From assembly GCA_002749535.1 (NCBI GenBank), contig MZZL01000408.1, positions 797,465 through 861,464 on the forward strand: a stretch of DNA of 64,000 bases. The letters are read 5' to 3'. The notes below the pieces were generated by a model. It saw only the letters and a program-made list of their open reading frames with translations, did no database searches and had not been told where the DNA came from. The stretch is from Apophysomyces variabilis (lineage: Eukaryota > Mucoromycota > Mucoromycetes > Mucorales > Mucoraceae). Each line of letters begins with the position of its first letter. Position 1 is the first letter of the stretch. Positions 1-11,051 of this stretch are shown piece by piece. A program made the translations under genes and the position numbers.

Positions 1-1825
1 TGGGTTCCTACGACAGTAGTAGTCCTTCATCCACCAGTAAAGTCGCAGTGTATGAAGCCGATGTAGATCATATCATTTGCAAGACAGTAGATGAGCAGGC
101 TTCTTCATCTACTTCCGCGTCCATTCAGACTTCTCCAAAGAGAAAAACTAGTGCCTCGATTTTCAATGTTATCTTCAGCGGATTTGCTCTTCTCTCGGAT
201 GGTTATCAATCCGGTGTAATCACATTTGTCAATCTCTTCTTGAAACATATCTATGGAACTGATATTTTAGATGAGGCTATGCTCTCACGATTATCCTACG
301 CCATGTTTGTGGGTGCTGTAGTCGGACAACTAGGTAAGGATCCCAAAGAAAAAAGATTCAATGGCCTTATGCTCCATCCTTTTTCTTTCTAGGTTTTGGT
401 TTGATTATTGACCGCATTGGTCGCAAAATCGGTTTGATAGCGACAACAGCACTTGTGATCATTGGAGCTGCATTATCTTGTGCATCAAGTGGAACTACGC
501 CTACAGGCTTGCTGTGGATGATGGTCATCGCTCGTGGTGTTATCGGTGTGGGTGTCGGTGGTGAATACCCATGTAGTTCAGTCTCAGCGGGTGAATCAGC
601 CGATGAATTTGCTCCAGCAAAACGCGGCACCATCTTCATCTTCGTGAGTTGGTTTTCATTTCATTTTTCCTTTCTTTCTTGCGTTGTGTGCTCCGTTTCT
701 TTTGCTAGGTCGAACTAACATCCCCCTCGTGGTCTTTGAAAAAAATTAAAAAGGTAACCAATTTTGTGATTGATGTGGGCTATGTGGTATCAGCTCTTGT
801 GCCTGTCATTTTGCTTGCTATTTTCAAAGACAACTTGGAACCAGTATGGCGACTGTGTCTAGGCCTTGGAATTTTACCTCCTCTCTCGGTCCTTTACTGT
901 AAGATACCCCTTACTTTTTTTTTGATTAATGCAATGCACTAATCCTAATGTTCGGTAGTTCGACTGAAAATGGCAGACTCAAAAGCCTATGCTGCAGGTG
1001 CAATTAAACGCAAAGTACCCTATCTTCTTATCATCAAACGGTATTGGCCTCGCGTCTTAATCACGTCTGGTCTTTGGTTTGTCTATGACTTCATTGCTTA
1101 TCCCAATGGTGTCTTTTCTTCCATCATCATCTCGACAGTAGCAAAAGATGAAGCTTTGATTATTATCGTTGCCTGGAATATTCTACTTTACGCATTTTAC
1201 CTTCCGGGTTCGATTGGTGGCGCCCTTTCCGTTGATAAAATTGGTCGCCGGAAAACGTTGACCTTTGGATTAATAACGCAAGGTATCATCGGTATGATCA
1301 TCGGTGGTGTTTATTTTCTCGTTACCGAAAGATGTTTCCCTATGTTTATCGTAAGTACGATGATTAATAGAGTGCATAAGATTAATATCAGAGCCATAGA
1401 TCATGTATGGTCTTTTTCTTGCTATGGGAGAGTTTGCTGGAGATTGTATGGGATTAAATGCCATGGAATTGTTTCCAACCGCCGTACGAGGAACATGTTA
1501 CGGTATTGCTTCTGGTAGGTTATTATCAAACGTATAAAGTGTGGGCTCACCGTGTTCGATAGCCTTGGGAAAGGTAGGAGCAACCGTAGGAACACTTGCA
1601 TTTGTGCCAATGCAACACACGATGGGTGGAGTGCGAGGACCATTTTTGGTAGGTAGTGGCATTGCGATTGTTGCAGGTATTATTGCATGGCTATTTCTTC
1701 CGGATATCGGCCCTGAAGGGTTGATGGAAGAGGACGAAGCGTTCAAAGCCTACCTGGCTAAGAATGGTTACGACGTCTCTCAAATGGGTCATGCCACCCC
1801 CGCGGCTCCCTCATCGTCCGAATGA
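1..1825 (+). CDS. MFS transporter, GIT1/PHO84-like (5' end outside window)
   Basis: Partial gene; the frame is open to the left edge, so the start codon lies outside. Exons: <1-333, 393-643, 754-898, 959-1350, 1400-1514, 1563-1825 (stop 1823-1825). All five GT-AG introns (48-110 nt) keep the frame. The product has the major facilitator layout: a loop with the D-R-x-G-R-K signature after TM2 (IIDRIGRK), its second-half counterpart VDKIGRRK, and a glycine-rich GEYPCSS stretch resembling the glycerophosphodiester/phosphate branch (Git1, Pho84). By family it would import glycerophosphoinositol or inorganic phosphate with protons across the plasma membrane; the substrate is inferred, not shown. 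The C-terminus is a short hydrophilic tail ending in a Ser/Pro/Ala stretch. Family assignment is firm; Git1-type rather than Pho84-type is my best guess. Confidence 0.85.
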
Positions 1826-2904
1826 AAGAGAAAAACTATTCTGCTGTGGAGTCATATTCTAGATATCCATCGTTATCATCGTCCCGTTTACCAGTATGCA
1901 TTCGTTCTACTAGCATGCAACGTTATCCCTCTATTTTTATGGTTCTGGAAACCATGTAAAACAAAAAAGCTAAACAAAACAATAACAAAAAAAATAAAGC
2001 CTATAAGCGTTATTCAACAAATTTGGGGCCCTGGAATAATGTCCTACTTTCGGATTGCCTGATTTTGATTCGATCAATGACAGGGCTTTTTCTATCCTTA
2101 AAAGTGAACTTTCGCGCTGTGTAACTGCTCTCTTTCCGATTACTGGCTATTCTTCATTTGAGATGCATTGATTGCTTTGGCAGCACTAGGAAAGCATGCG
2201 TCAGCTTATCAATCTACACCAACGGCATGTGAATGAAAGCATAAAGCGGTGAGATTCTGACTCAGCAAAAGAATTAGTGTGGGTACTCGTCAAGGATGTC
2301 TGGTGTCCTATATCTTGTGTTGTGTAAATTTTACTCGCTTTCATTCTGTCCGTAACTGTATTTTGTTCGAGCAATTTCCATAATATCACATTATAGAGCA
2401 ATTCAAAAGGGTTGTGCACTCCAAACAAAGCTAAACATCGTGGATGCTTTTATATGAGTATAGTTGAATACGATTATTGGAAAATAAGGGTTTTATAAGC
2501 ACATTTAGAGCAACTCAATTCCCTGGGCTGCTAATCTGAGATACTACTCTTTGTTTATTGTCTGGATAAACCGTACACGCACTTTGTAGGGCCCTAAGCA
2601 TAACCTTTACGCATTCAAACATGGCCCGTAAGCAGGTCAAGTTAGGCTCGCGTAACAGCGTTGTAGCCTATGTGAACCGATCTTGTAGCCAGACACGTTT
2701 ACATATAGAAGTACGATGATAGCGGCCACGCAGCGAACTAATATCTTCAACTGGCTATAGCGCTGTTTCAAAATCACAGCTGGACTTGGTTTCCCCACAT
2801 AATGACTAAAACGAAGTCAAGCCAGCAGTTTGCTTTCACACACCTTTCTTTCCACTTGCTTCTTTTTTATTCTTCCACTCTCTTTCTTTTCTCAGCATTA
2901 TAAC
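1826..2904. other. intergenic, MFS transporter to PEX5
   Basis: No coding exon recognised on either strand. It holds the 3' region of the transporter and the PEX5 promoter; pyrimidine-rich tracts (about 2846-2894) directly precede the PEX5 start codon. Confidence 0.6.
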
Positions 2905-5411
2905 ATGGCGTTCTCCCAAATGGCAGGTGGAAGTGCCGACTGTGGTCCAGTCAACCCAATGGCTGCCCTCATGAAACAGTTCCATGAAGACAGATCACTG
3001 CAGCAGGTAACAGACAAATAAGTAATCGGTTATATGGCAGCTTAATTTTCTCTACGTTTATTATTGAAGGATCGCTTTGCTGCAGGCCCTAGTAGCAAGG
3101 GTGCAAATGTAAATAAGTACAGGCTGAGCTATTGTAGGATAGGCCTTAAAGTTTTCTGTTTATAGGCTGGTTTTCGATCCCGGGCAATGGACGGACCACA
3201 AGAGGTAAGCAAACCAAGGAACTATGATAAATGCAACACAGTTATTATTCTTGAATAAACCCGACCAAGTGATACAGTTGACAGACGAGTTTCTGCAAGA
3301 TGACCGAGTGATCGACCGGCCTCCAGGCGTATTCGAGTTCCATGGTTTATCCCGCGAGCTGGAAGCAATGAAAGGCAAAGGACCCATGCAACATGGGGAT
3401 TGGGCGGCTGACTTTCTGCAGCAATCACCGATGCACCATCCTCCACCGGATGGCCATTTTGAGGAATTTGAAAAAATATATCAACAACATCATCACCAGG
3501 AACAAACAGGAGGTTAGATGAATGTTTCTTAAATGAACATATCTCGCTCATATTCAATCAATGAACGAAGGGCACAATTGGCAGGAAGAATTTGCCACTT
3601 TCCAGGCCAACCAACCGACACTCACACAGAATGAACGCGAAGCTTTTGAACGCGCATTCGATGAAGCGAAACAAGGTAATAAATAGAAGCTAACCGGGAA
3701 AACAAAAAGGAATAAGCCGGATCGCTTAAATCTGTATTAGGGGCTCAGGTGGATTGGGAGAAAGAATTTGCGGCACAAGATTCATGGGCATCCGAGTTTG
3801 CGGAACAGCATGGCATCACAAACGATAACGAGGCCCTGGCTAAAACAGCCGCCATGTTATTAGAGTCGGTCGATGTTGAATCGAATCCCAAGTTTAAGAA
3901 TTCCAACTTCATGAACCTGATGCGCAAGCTGCGGGACAGCGAAGTATCGATTGAAGGCAACAAAATGGTAGATACCAAAGGTGGCCAGCAATGGGCATCC
4001 GAATTTTCGCAACAGAACGCCCAAAAATCCTGGACGGATGACTTCTTAAAGCACGCAGATGGAAAACATGGTGGAATGTGGTCTGACGAGTTTGCAGTAA
4101 AGGCCGAAAGAGGTTGGACGCAAGAATTCGAGGCCAACTTCGCAAAAGAATCAGCGCCTGTTAATAACACTGGAGCTCAACAGTTATTCGGTAAAGGGTC
4201 CGAGATGGATGACTGGGTGCAACAATACCATAAAAACATTGCCCATCTGAAGGATTCACAGGATGCCGAATGGGAAAACATGCAAAAAGACTGGGATAAA
4301 ATCCGACCAGAGCAGGGCCTTGGCTATCGAGCAGTGAATCCCGACTACGACACCTATACCTTTACTACTAATAACCCTTATCTACTTCAACCATCCGCAA
4401 TAGATAATACACAACATACATCTCTATCAGATGCGATTCTTGCCCTCGAAGCGAAAGCACAGTTACAAACATCTGATCCGTTGGCATGGCAAGAACTCGG
4501 CTTTAAACAGCAGGAGAATGAAAGGGACGCGGCAGCTATCGCTGCATTGCGGCGAGCATTATCAATCAATCCGTCTTTGCTGGATGGATGGTTAGCCCTT
4601 GCAGTGAGCTATACGAACGAGAATTGTCGGGCTGATGCATACGACTGTCTGGAACAATGGATTGCCAACAATGATAAATACAAGCACCTCCTTCGGCCGA
4701 CCACAGGCAATCTCGATGCGGAAGCTAGACATTCCTACATTACCAACGTCTTTTTGGAAGCGGCTAGATCGTCTCCTGGAGCTGAAATGGATGCTAATGT
4801 CCAAGTGGGCCTTGGTGTTCTATTCAATGTTTCCGAAGAATATGACAAAGCCATTGATTGCTTTAAAGCAGCATTGCAAAGTAGACCACAGGTAGAGCTC
4901 AAGATGAGGCTATGCTATCTGTGTCTGAAAAAACTGACAACTGGATACTAGGATTACCTACTGTGGAATAAACTAGGAGCCACCCTCGCCAATTCGCGCA
5001 ACACTCCAGGTGCTATCGAAGCTTATTTTAACGCGCTTGAGATAAACCCTTCCTATGTTCGCGCACGCTACAATCTAGCCATCAGTTGTATTAATTTGGC
5101 ACAGCATAGAGAAGCTGCTGAACATTTGCTGACTGCTCTTGCTCTTCAACAAACAAATGAAACACAACCAGGCACTACCGTGATGATCGATCAGAGTGGT
5201 AATCAGGTGGCTTTCCCTAATGGAATGAGCGATAACGTCTGGGACAGTCTTCGTATGCTGATGTACATGTAAGCCCTTGCTTGTTCATTAACTGTCATAA
5301 CAGAAATTTATACGTTTTTGATTGTTTCTGAACAGGATGAATCGCGAAGATCTTGCAGAACAATGCAATGCGCGCAATTTGTCGGCCTTTCGAGGCGAGT
5401 TCGATTTTTGA
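2905..5411 (+). CDS. PEX5: peroxisomal targeting signal 1 receptor PEX5
   Basis: Eight exons: 2905-3006, 3070-3108, 3166-3204, 3278-3512, 3571-3675, 3741-4891, 4952-5268, 5336-5411; 687 aa, phases all consistent. PEX5 is the cycling receptor that binds C-terminal SKL-type signals in the cytosol and docks at PEX13/PEX14. The N-terminus has the conserved CGPVNP context whose cysteine (residue 13) is the monoubiquitination/export site in the family, followed by the [11 protein letters not shown] helix. Eight WxxxF motifs follow (WAADF, WQEEF, WEKEF, WASEF twice, WTDDF, WSDEF, WTQEF), the PEX14-binding repeats. The C-terminal half is the TPR array that binds PTS1 (for example [12 protein letters not shown] and [11 protein letters not shown]), ending in FRGEFDF as in yeast Pex5. 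The exon starting at 3278 was chosen because the nearer AG at 3240 breaks the frame. Confidence 0.97.
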
Positions 5412-5762
5412 TGATAGTGATGGTATAGCACAGAGTTCACAGCCGAAGGACACATCTCATAGTTCATACACTGCCTCAGGCATATGGAAACCACCAATAT
5501 GGTGCGTTTTTGCCCGAGAATACGATTTCGATCACATGTAATGTAATCTTTTAGCTTCCTTTTTAAACAGAACAGAAACAAACAAAGTTTCATGCACTTT
5601 TTTTTTCTTGCGACGTCATGACGCTGACATGAAAATGGATATTGAACGCTAAGGTTGAGCAATAAATTAGTTGTTGTTGACGCCGTTTGTTTTTATTATC
5701 TTATCTACGGCAAATGCAAATATATGGTATTTAAGGTTCTTTTTTTTTGGGGGAAAGGTGTG
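5412..5762. other. convergent intergenic, PEX5/EME1
   Basis: The two genes are transcribed toward each other. No ORF of note; the stretch is A/T-rich and holds both 3' ends, with candidate AATAAA-like signals on each strand. Confidence 0.5.
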
Positions 5763-7655
5763 CTATGCAATTACATGTGTAGGATCATCTGTCATGAATA
5801 TGGTATATATTTTCTTTGACATGGCTTTGTTCACTGTTCGATCACGATTGGATACTGCGTTTCGTTCAACCTGTGCGCAAAATATTAGTGAGCGAAAGCA
5901 AGCAGAAAATAACTTGTCTTACCTGTATATCAGCTAATAATTCTTCTGCTTCCTTGATATCGGCCATGGATTCGTACTCACGAAAAAGCGATTGCAGAGA
6001 ACCATGCGTCTCGGTTATGCTTTTTGCCACACTTGGTGTGCACAACTGGATTTCTTGCAACATCTTGAACCAGGTATCCGTTGCGTCCGCCCCGCAGCGA
6101 TTGGAGCTTTGACCCCGAAAAAGGTTTCGGTTTCTAATACGGCACGGTGAGCTATATGATTCCATCTTCTTATGTTTTGATGTACTTATAAAGTGCATGG
6201 CCCATGTCCATCGTAAGGTTCAGGATCCATTCGACTGTCTTTTCTTCATTCTCCGTCGGCAACAGCATGATATCCTTTACAACTTGCAAGTAAGTCAATG
6301 TTTCTTCCGTCGTCTCCCGACTTGGACCGGACTCAGCCAACGTGGAAATAGTCCCTTTCCTGGCTCGTTTGCGGCTACTACTACCAGCGTCGCTACTGTC
6401 CGCTTCTTGTAAGCTACTCAAAACGGTAGATTCAAAGCGTCGCCGAATTACCCGTTGCCGCGCTTTGTAATACTCTTCCAACCCTTCAAGCATCAGGATA
6501 ACCTGCTTATTCGCCGCCTTCGCTTTGACTTCATCCATAAACGTGTCTAACGACCGGATATCTATCAATTCGCACATTTTTTTCATGTCCATAAATACTA
6601 AGACATAGGACTCTTCTTTAATCCGCCTATCGCAAGGAATAAAGGACTGGGAGTCGTCATCCCATTCGGCTGAACATATTCGTCGCCATGCAATCGCGTA
6701 CGGCAAAGGTTCCTTAACAACGTTGAATTTCGCGTCCTTAGCAATTAGTGTTTCCCGCAATAACTGGCCACGGCTAGATTCGGCAAAGTCGGTATCCACA
6801 TCCACTATCATTTCCGCTAGCATTTCCTGCCGGTTGTTGCGCAGTTTATTCGCCTGCTCAAACAGTTTCTTGCGTTCCTTCTCTGCCTTTTTTTGTTCGC
6901 GCTCCCGTTTCTTTTTCTCTTGTTGTTCTTGTCGTAATCTCGCCTTTTCTTCCCGGATCTGTTGGCTCCTGCTATTTCCTTTCTTGGGCGGTTCGCTGAT
7001 ACTACGTTGCTCAGGGACTGAATCTGTGCTCAAGTCAATCTCGATATCGTCCCACTGTTTTAAATAGTCCATATCGATTTTAGCAGAGGATGGTCTAGGC
7101 GGTGAAGGTATGGGGGCGTCGCCATCTGAATCATCTAAGAATATGATGGCACTACTTGGCTGACTAGAGACTTTATGTGGTTCTGCCGAGTATATCTTGT
7201 TCATAAGCTGGCTAGCGGAAGGCAAAGAATCATTATCGGAAGCGTAAGTATTCATGGGTACGTGCGTTGGGGACCGTTGCCTTGCAGGCGACGGACTGGC
7301 AACAGTGTGTTCCGCAGCTATCATATCCCAGGGCGAAGGTGATCGTTGCCTTAACGGTAAGGATGTCGTCAGATCTTCTACCTCCACCTCGTCATCGGAA
7401 TCAATAATAATGTGCGTTTTTAAAGAAGGATCGCGTATGGTACCCTCCAGGAACTATTGGATAAAGAAAACACGTTACATGTCAAGCATGGTTAAAGCAC
7501 TATTTTGCAGATCTCACCTCACCATCCCAGATCCGGTCTAATGTTGCTTCTACACTGTTTGTTTTCTGCAAATCGATGCGGATTTCTGAGAGACGTCGTG
7601 AACTACAAAGCTCATAGACCTGCTGTGTCATTCGTTCGAGGTCATTTTGGTTCAT
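5763..7655 (-). CDS. EME1: crossover junction endonuclease subunit EME1/MMS4-like
   Basis: Four exons on the minus strand: 7655-7518, 7453-6186, 6133-5923, 5870-5763; 574 aa. Eme1 is the non-catalytic partner of Mus81, cleaving branched DNA intermediates in repair and meiosis. The middle region has the ERCC4-type fold segments (SYVLVFMDMKKMCELIDIRS and QVILMLEGLEEYYKARQRV) but no GDxnERK catalytic motif, as expected for Eme1. The C-terminus carries the helix-hairpin-helix part (ATDTWFKMLQEIQLCTPSVA, then EEAEELLADIQ and MSKKIYTIF). The centre is a long Lys/Glu/Arg coiled coil (about residues 180-235); the N-terminal third is Ser/Pro-rich and disordered-looking. For the third exon an acceptor at 6134/6135 gives a 52-nt intron; another in-frame AG would give 34 nt. 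The first exon encodes a short helical module resembling CUE domains. Confidence 0.9.
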
Positions 7656-8404
7656 ATCGTGGGAGAGAAAGAGAAAGGGGCTACAGTCAACTGGTTAGAA
7701 ATTACAGGCAATTTTGAGGGACCGGTATTCTGCCTCTATTCTTTGAATCGAACAACGCTAACGCTGTTCCTGAGTAAGTTGATTGCAGGAGATACTTACG
7801 GTAATGAAGGGCTCGTAGCATCAATTGCAACTGACTTTACGCGTTCGCTGTCTGTGTACTTATATCCAGCTGTTCATCGATGCTTACGCGCTGCGTCGTT
7901 TAGCTCATAGCACATGTTTATCGTGATTTGAAGCTGTTTGCATAAACCGTTAAAGGAAAGTCATAGTATTAGTGAACAGTAAGCGCAATTCGCCTTGGCT
8001 CATTACGTTTATCCTTTGACAGAGCTTTTAAGGGAACATGGAGCCCAATTTTTCGGATTGCTTATCGCATATTCGCTGTGAATTTTCGTACACACTTCGA
8101 AACCAATCTTTTATATCATATGCACATGTGTGTCTATGCCACGGTATATCTACTAATGCCGAAGTCGGCTCATGGTTTATTATTAAACAGGATCGGGATA
8201 CATAGGCTATGATCGCACAATGATTCAAGGACTCTTAGACAGCGCTTCTAAAATTTACCAACCGTTACCACTGCTCTAATTAGTATTCCATAAAGCGATC
8301 TAGTGCGTAGAAAGCCAAAAGAAAAAGTTGATAATTCGTCATTGATTCGTTTAGTCATGATGTGTAAAAACTTGTATGTACAGTAAATTTTTGGAAAAAA
8401 GGTT
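7656..8404. other. intergenic, EME1 5' side / IMP4 3' side
   Basis: Both neighbours run on the minus strand, so this is the EME1 promoter plus the IMP4 3' end. No supported exon; only short shadow ORFs. Confidence 0.55.
7839..7844. promoter_or_regulatory. ACGCGT (MCB-type) hexamer upstream of EME1
   Basis: A palindromic ACGCGT lies about 185 nt upstream of the EME1 start codon. In yeasts this is the binding core of MBF, which drives G1/S expression of replication and repair genes. Its function here is inferred from sequence and from the gene it precedes. Confidence 0.4.
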
Positions 8405-9814
8405 TTACAAGTCTATTCTCTTTCCGGCAGTTCTTGTGTAAGAGGATAGCTGCCACTCTACATCTGCATCCGCCAAGTCCACAGTACCCAATCGGATTTC
8501 GTATACTGGTTAAAGCAAGAAAAACCATATCCCTTGTCAGTCCAACCCGTCCATATTGTAGTTAAATACAAAGCCTTACATCGCATTTCGAATCGAGGTC
8601 CCACTTCTGCTAATTCAACGTCTTTGCCCGTTTTAACGTAAACATGGTGCCTATTAATACCTCGTCAGCCATGGTATTCATAAGTACATCGACAATCTCT
8701 CCTTCCTATTACCTGAAAGAAATATAATCATTTTCGTTGGCAAATGTCATCACACGTTTGCTGTCATCTTTTGGAACTGGAAAGAGATACTTCAAGATAT
8801 TTGTAGCCTAGCTCAAGAGTGAATTAAATATATAGTCCACGCAAACCTAAACATACCCTTTGGCCAAGTTTAGAATTGAAGTTGTGGAATATCAAGTGAG
8901 GGAATGCTTCGGAAACTGTGCCTTGATCTTTGATATCGTGTCGAAGCACCACATTATGTAAAGAGAAATATGCAGTAGGACCATAAGGGAAATGACAAAC
9001 GACCATACCGTCTAGATGAAAGTGAGTTTTTCTATGTTATTCTCTCCAAACCAAGAAGGATCTCGAATATAAACCAAGTCCATCGATACCATACCAGGCT
9101 GACCGCGATGTTCATGCAAAATAATGAGATCTGTCACTTCATTGTTTCGACATGCTTCTACAATGTCTTTCATAACGTGGTTACCACGGTTAATACGCTG
9201 AGAATTTGGGAATACAAGTCGCATCTCCTGAAAAAGACAGATGGAAAAACGTTATGCTATCAGTACGGGATGCTTGATGGCCCGATGGTCTTTCTTTCTT
9301 ACTTTAGAAAATTGTTGCAATCGACTACTGGGATCTCTAGAAGTAGTAATGAGAACTTTTGGGTCAAATATGCCCGCACGGGCGTATTCATCATCCTCAT
9401 GTGTTGTTGGGGCTAAGGAAATCCAAAAATCAAAAGTATACATTAATAACTCGCTCTAAAATCATATATCGATCTAGCTACGTTACGGTACCTGTCTGGG
9501 CCTGGTCAAATGGAAGATCTTCCCTCAATTCCTTGCTCATATTCCGCAATTCCGTCGGAATGGGCTTGCCCTCTACCGATACGTTCTGTTACTACTTCGC
9601 ATTTTTCTATGGTGACATCTTATTTCTCATTCATCGTGTAACATACGTTCAATGGCTTCTTTGATCTTTTGTTTCCGCTCAAAGATCGTGCGATCTTTCG
9701 ACTCGAGCGACTTTTTGTATAAATATTCTCGACGCAAACGGGTGTTTCTACGGATCTACAATAGCTGTGCATGAGGATCATACGTATCGTCCGTCTGTAT
9801 CCTCTCTTTACCAT
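8405..9814 (-). CDS. IMP4: U3 snoRNP protein IMP4 (Brix domain)
   Basis: Nine exons: 9814-9812, 9755-9647, 9572-9492, 9412-9303, 9227-9095, 9011-8857, 8807-8713, 8650-8580, 8505-8405; 285 aa, the usual family length (about 290). IMP4 binds U3 snoRNA in the small-subunit processome and helps it pair with pre-rRNA. The N-terminus has the basic [18 protein letters not shown] helix, then [10 protein letters not shown]. The Brix domain is clear: [68 protein letters not shown], and the C-terminal [17 protein letters not shown]. The first exon consists of the ATG alone, followed at once by a GT donor; this is supported because the next exon opens with the conserved N-terminus but has no ATG. Confidence 0.96.
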
Positions 9815-10463
9815 GGTGGAAGTGAAGGTTGCGTGCAGATCAGTTCAGACTGAGAAAAGTGAATTGCTCTTTACAAGACAGCCACAACAAAGTCACATCC
9901 TTCCGTCGCCTGAAGTCGAAAAGGCTATTGAAGTATCGGAGAGTCAAATTTTGAGAAGAATCATCATGAAAATTCGCAATACGAGATTTTGAATCAAAAG
10001 CGTGTGTTCTTTCAGAGGTAAGTGCAACTACATCCCAAAGTCATAGATAACCATCCTATTAATTAAAAGATAATTCTAAACGACCCAATGGTTAAAACAG
10101 TTGAGGATACCGGAAAATATCACCAAAAACAGTGTAGTCGAATTTGTTTGTGTAATGCAAAACGTCAGATGTCTGTATGATGTATGGAAAGACAGTAAGT
10201 AAAGGTTGAACCCTATTAAATATGTCAATTATAATAACAAAACAAAGTCAGTAGTAACTTTCAACGTAAATAGTTTAAATTGCTGAGTATTAAGTCGAGG
10301 CATACCGTTATTGACTACTAGATTAGAATCGTAGTAGAAGATAATAGGGCTACAATTCCAAGGTCAGAATTGATACAGCTGAAGAAGAGCTCTTCTTTAT
10401 TCTTCTAAGCACAGACTAATTAAATAGCTGGCTTTCAATTCTACTTCTACTTTCTACTTTCGA
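9815..10463. other. intergenic upstream of IMP4
   Basis: No coding exon recognised. A/T-rich; pyrimidine tracts toward the right end (about 10440-10460) lead into the duplicated block that flanks the assembly gap. Confidence 0.5.
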
Positions 10464-10609
10464 CTAATTCTATAACACATCCCATGGAGGCTTACGTGAT
10501 ATTTACAGCAAGCCATGATTGCCCAACTGTCTGACCCTTGTTCTCAATATCTTGTAGATTCTCTCACGAACAAAATGATCACGGAACTTTCGTTTATTCT
10601 ACCATATCA
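10464..10609. repeat. 146-bp direct duplication, left copy
   Basis: Identical by eye to 10906-11051. The two copies directly flank a run of Ns. Either the sequence is tandemly duplicated in the genome, or the ends of two contigs overlap and were not merged. Confidence 0.85.
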
Positions 10610-10616
10610 TCGTATA

Positions 10617-10905
10617 NNNNNNNNNNNNNNNNNNNNNNNNNNNNNNNNNNNNNNNNNNNNNNNNNNNNNNNNNNNNNNNNNNNNNNNNNNNNNNNNNNNN
10701 NNNNNNNNNNNNNNNNNNNNNNNNNNNNNNNNNNNNNNNNNNNNNNNNNNNNNNNNNNNNNNNNNNNNNNNNNNNNNNNNNNNNNNNNNNNNNNNNNNNN
10801 NNNNNNNNNNNNNNNNNNNNNNNNNNNNNNNNNNNNNNNNNNNNNNNNNNNNNNNNNNNNNNNNNNNNNNNNNNNNNNNNNNNNNNNNNNNNNNNNNNNN
10901 NNNNN
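10617..10905. other. assembly gap (289 Ns)
   Basis: Undetermined bases. Open reading frames that run across this stretch are artefacts of translating N and are not reported. Confidence 0.99.
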
Positions 10906-11051
10906 CTAATTCTATAACACATCCCATGGAGGCTTACGTGATATTTACAGCAAGCCATGATTGCCCAACTGTCTGACCCTTGTTCTCAATATCTTGTAGA
11001 TTCTCTCACGAACAAAATGATCACGGAACTTTCGTTTATTCTACCATATCA
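10906..11051. repeat. 146-bp direct duplication, right copy
   Basis: Second copy of 10464-10609, starting at the first base after the Ns. Confidence 0.85.

Noticed and set aside
6134..6185. 34-nt intron in EME1 using the AG nearer the donor
   Set aside because: An equally in-frame AG gives a 52-nt intron like the others in this gene.
10515..10976. Several ORFs across the gap
   Set aside because: Most residues are translated Ns.
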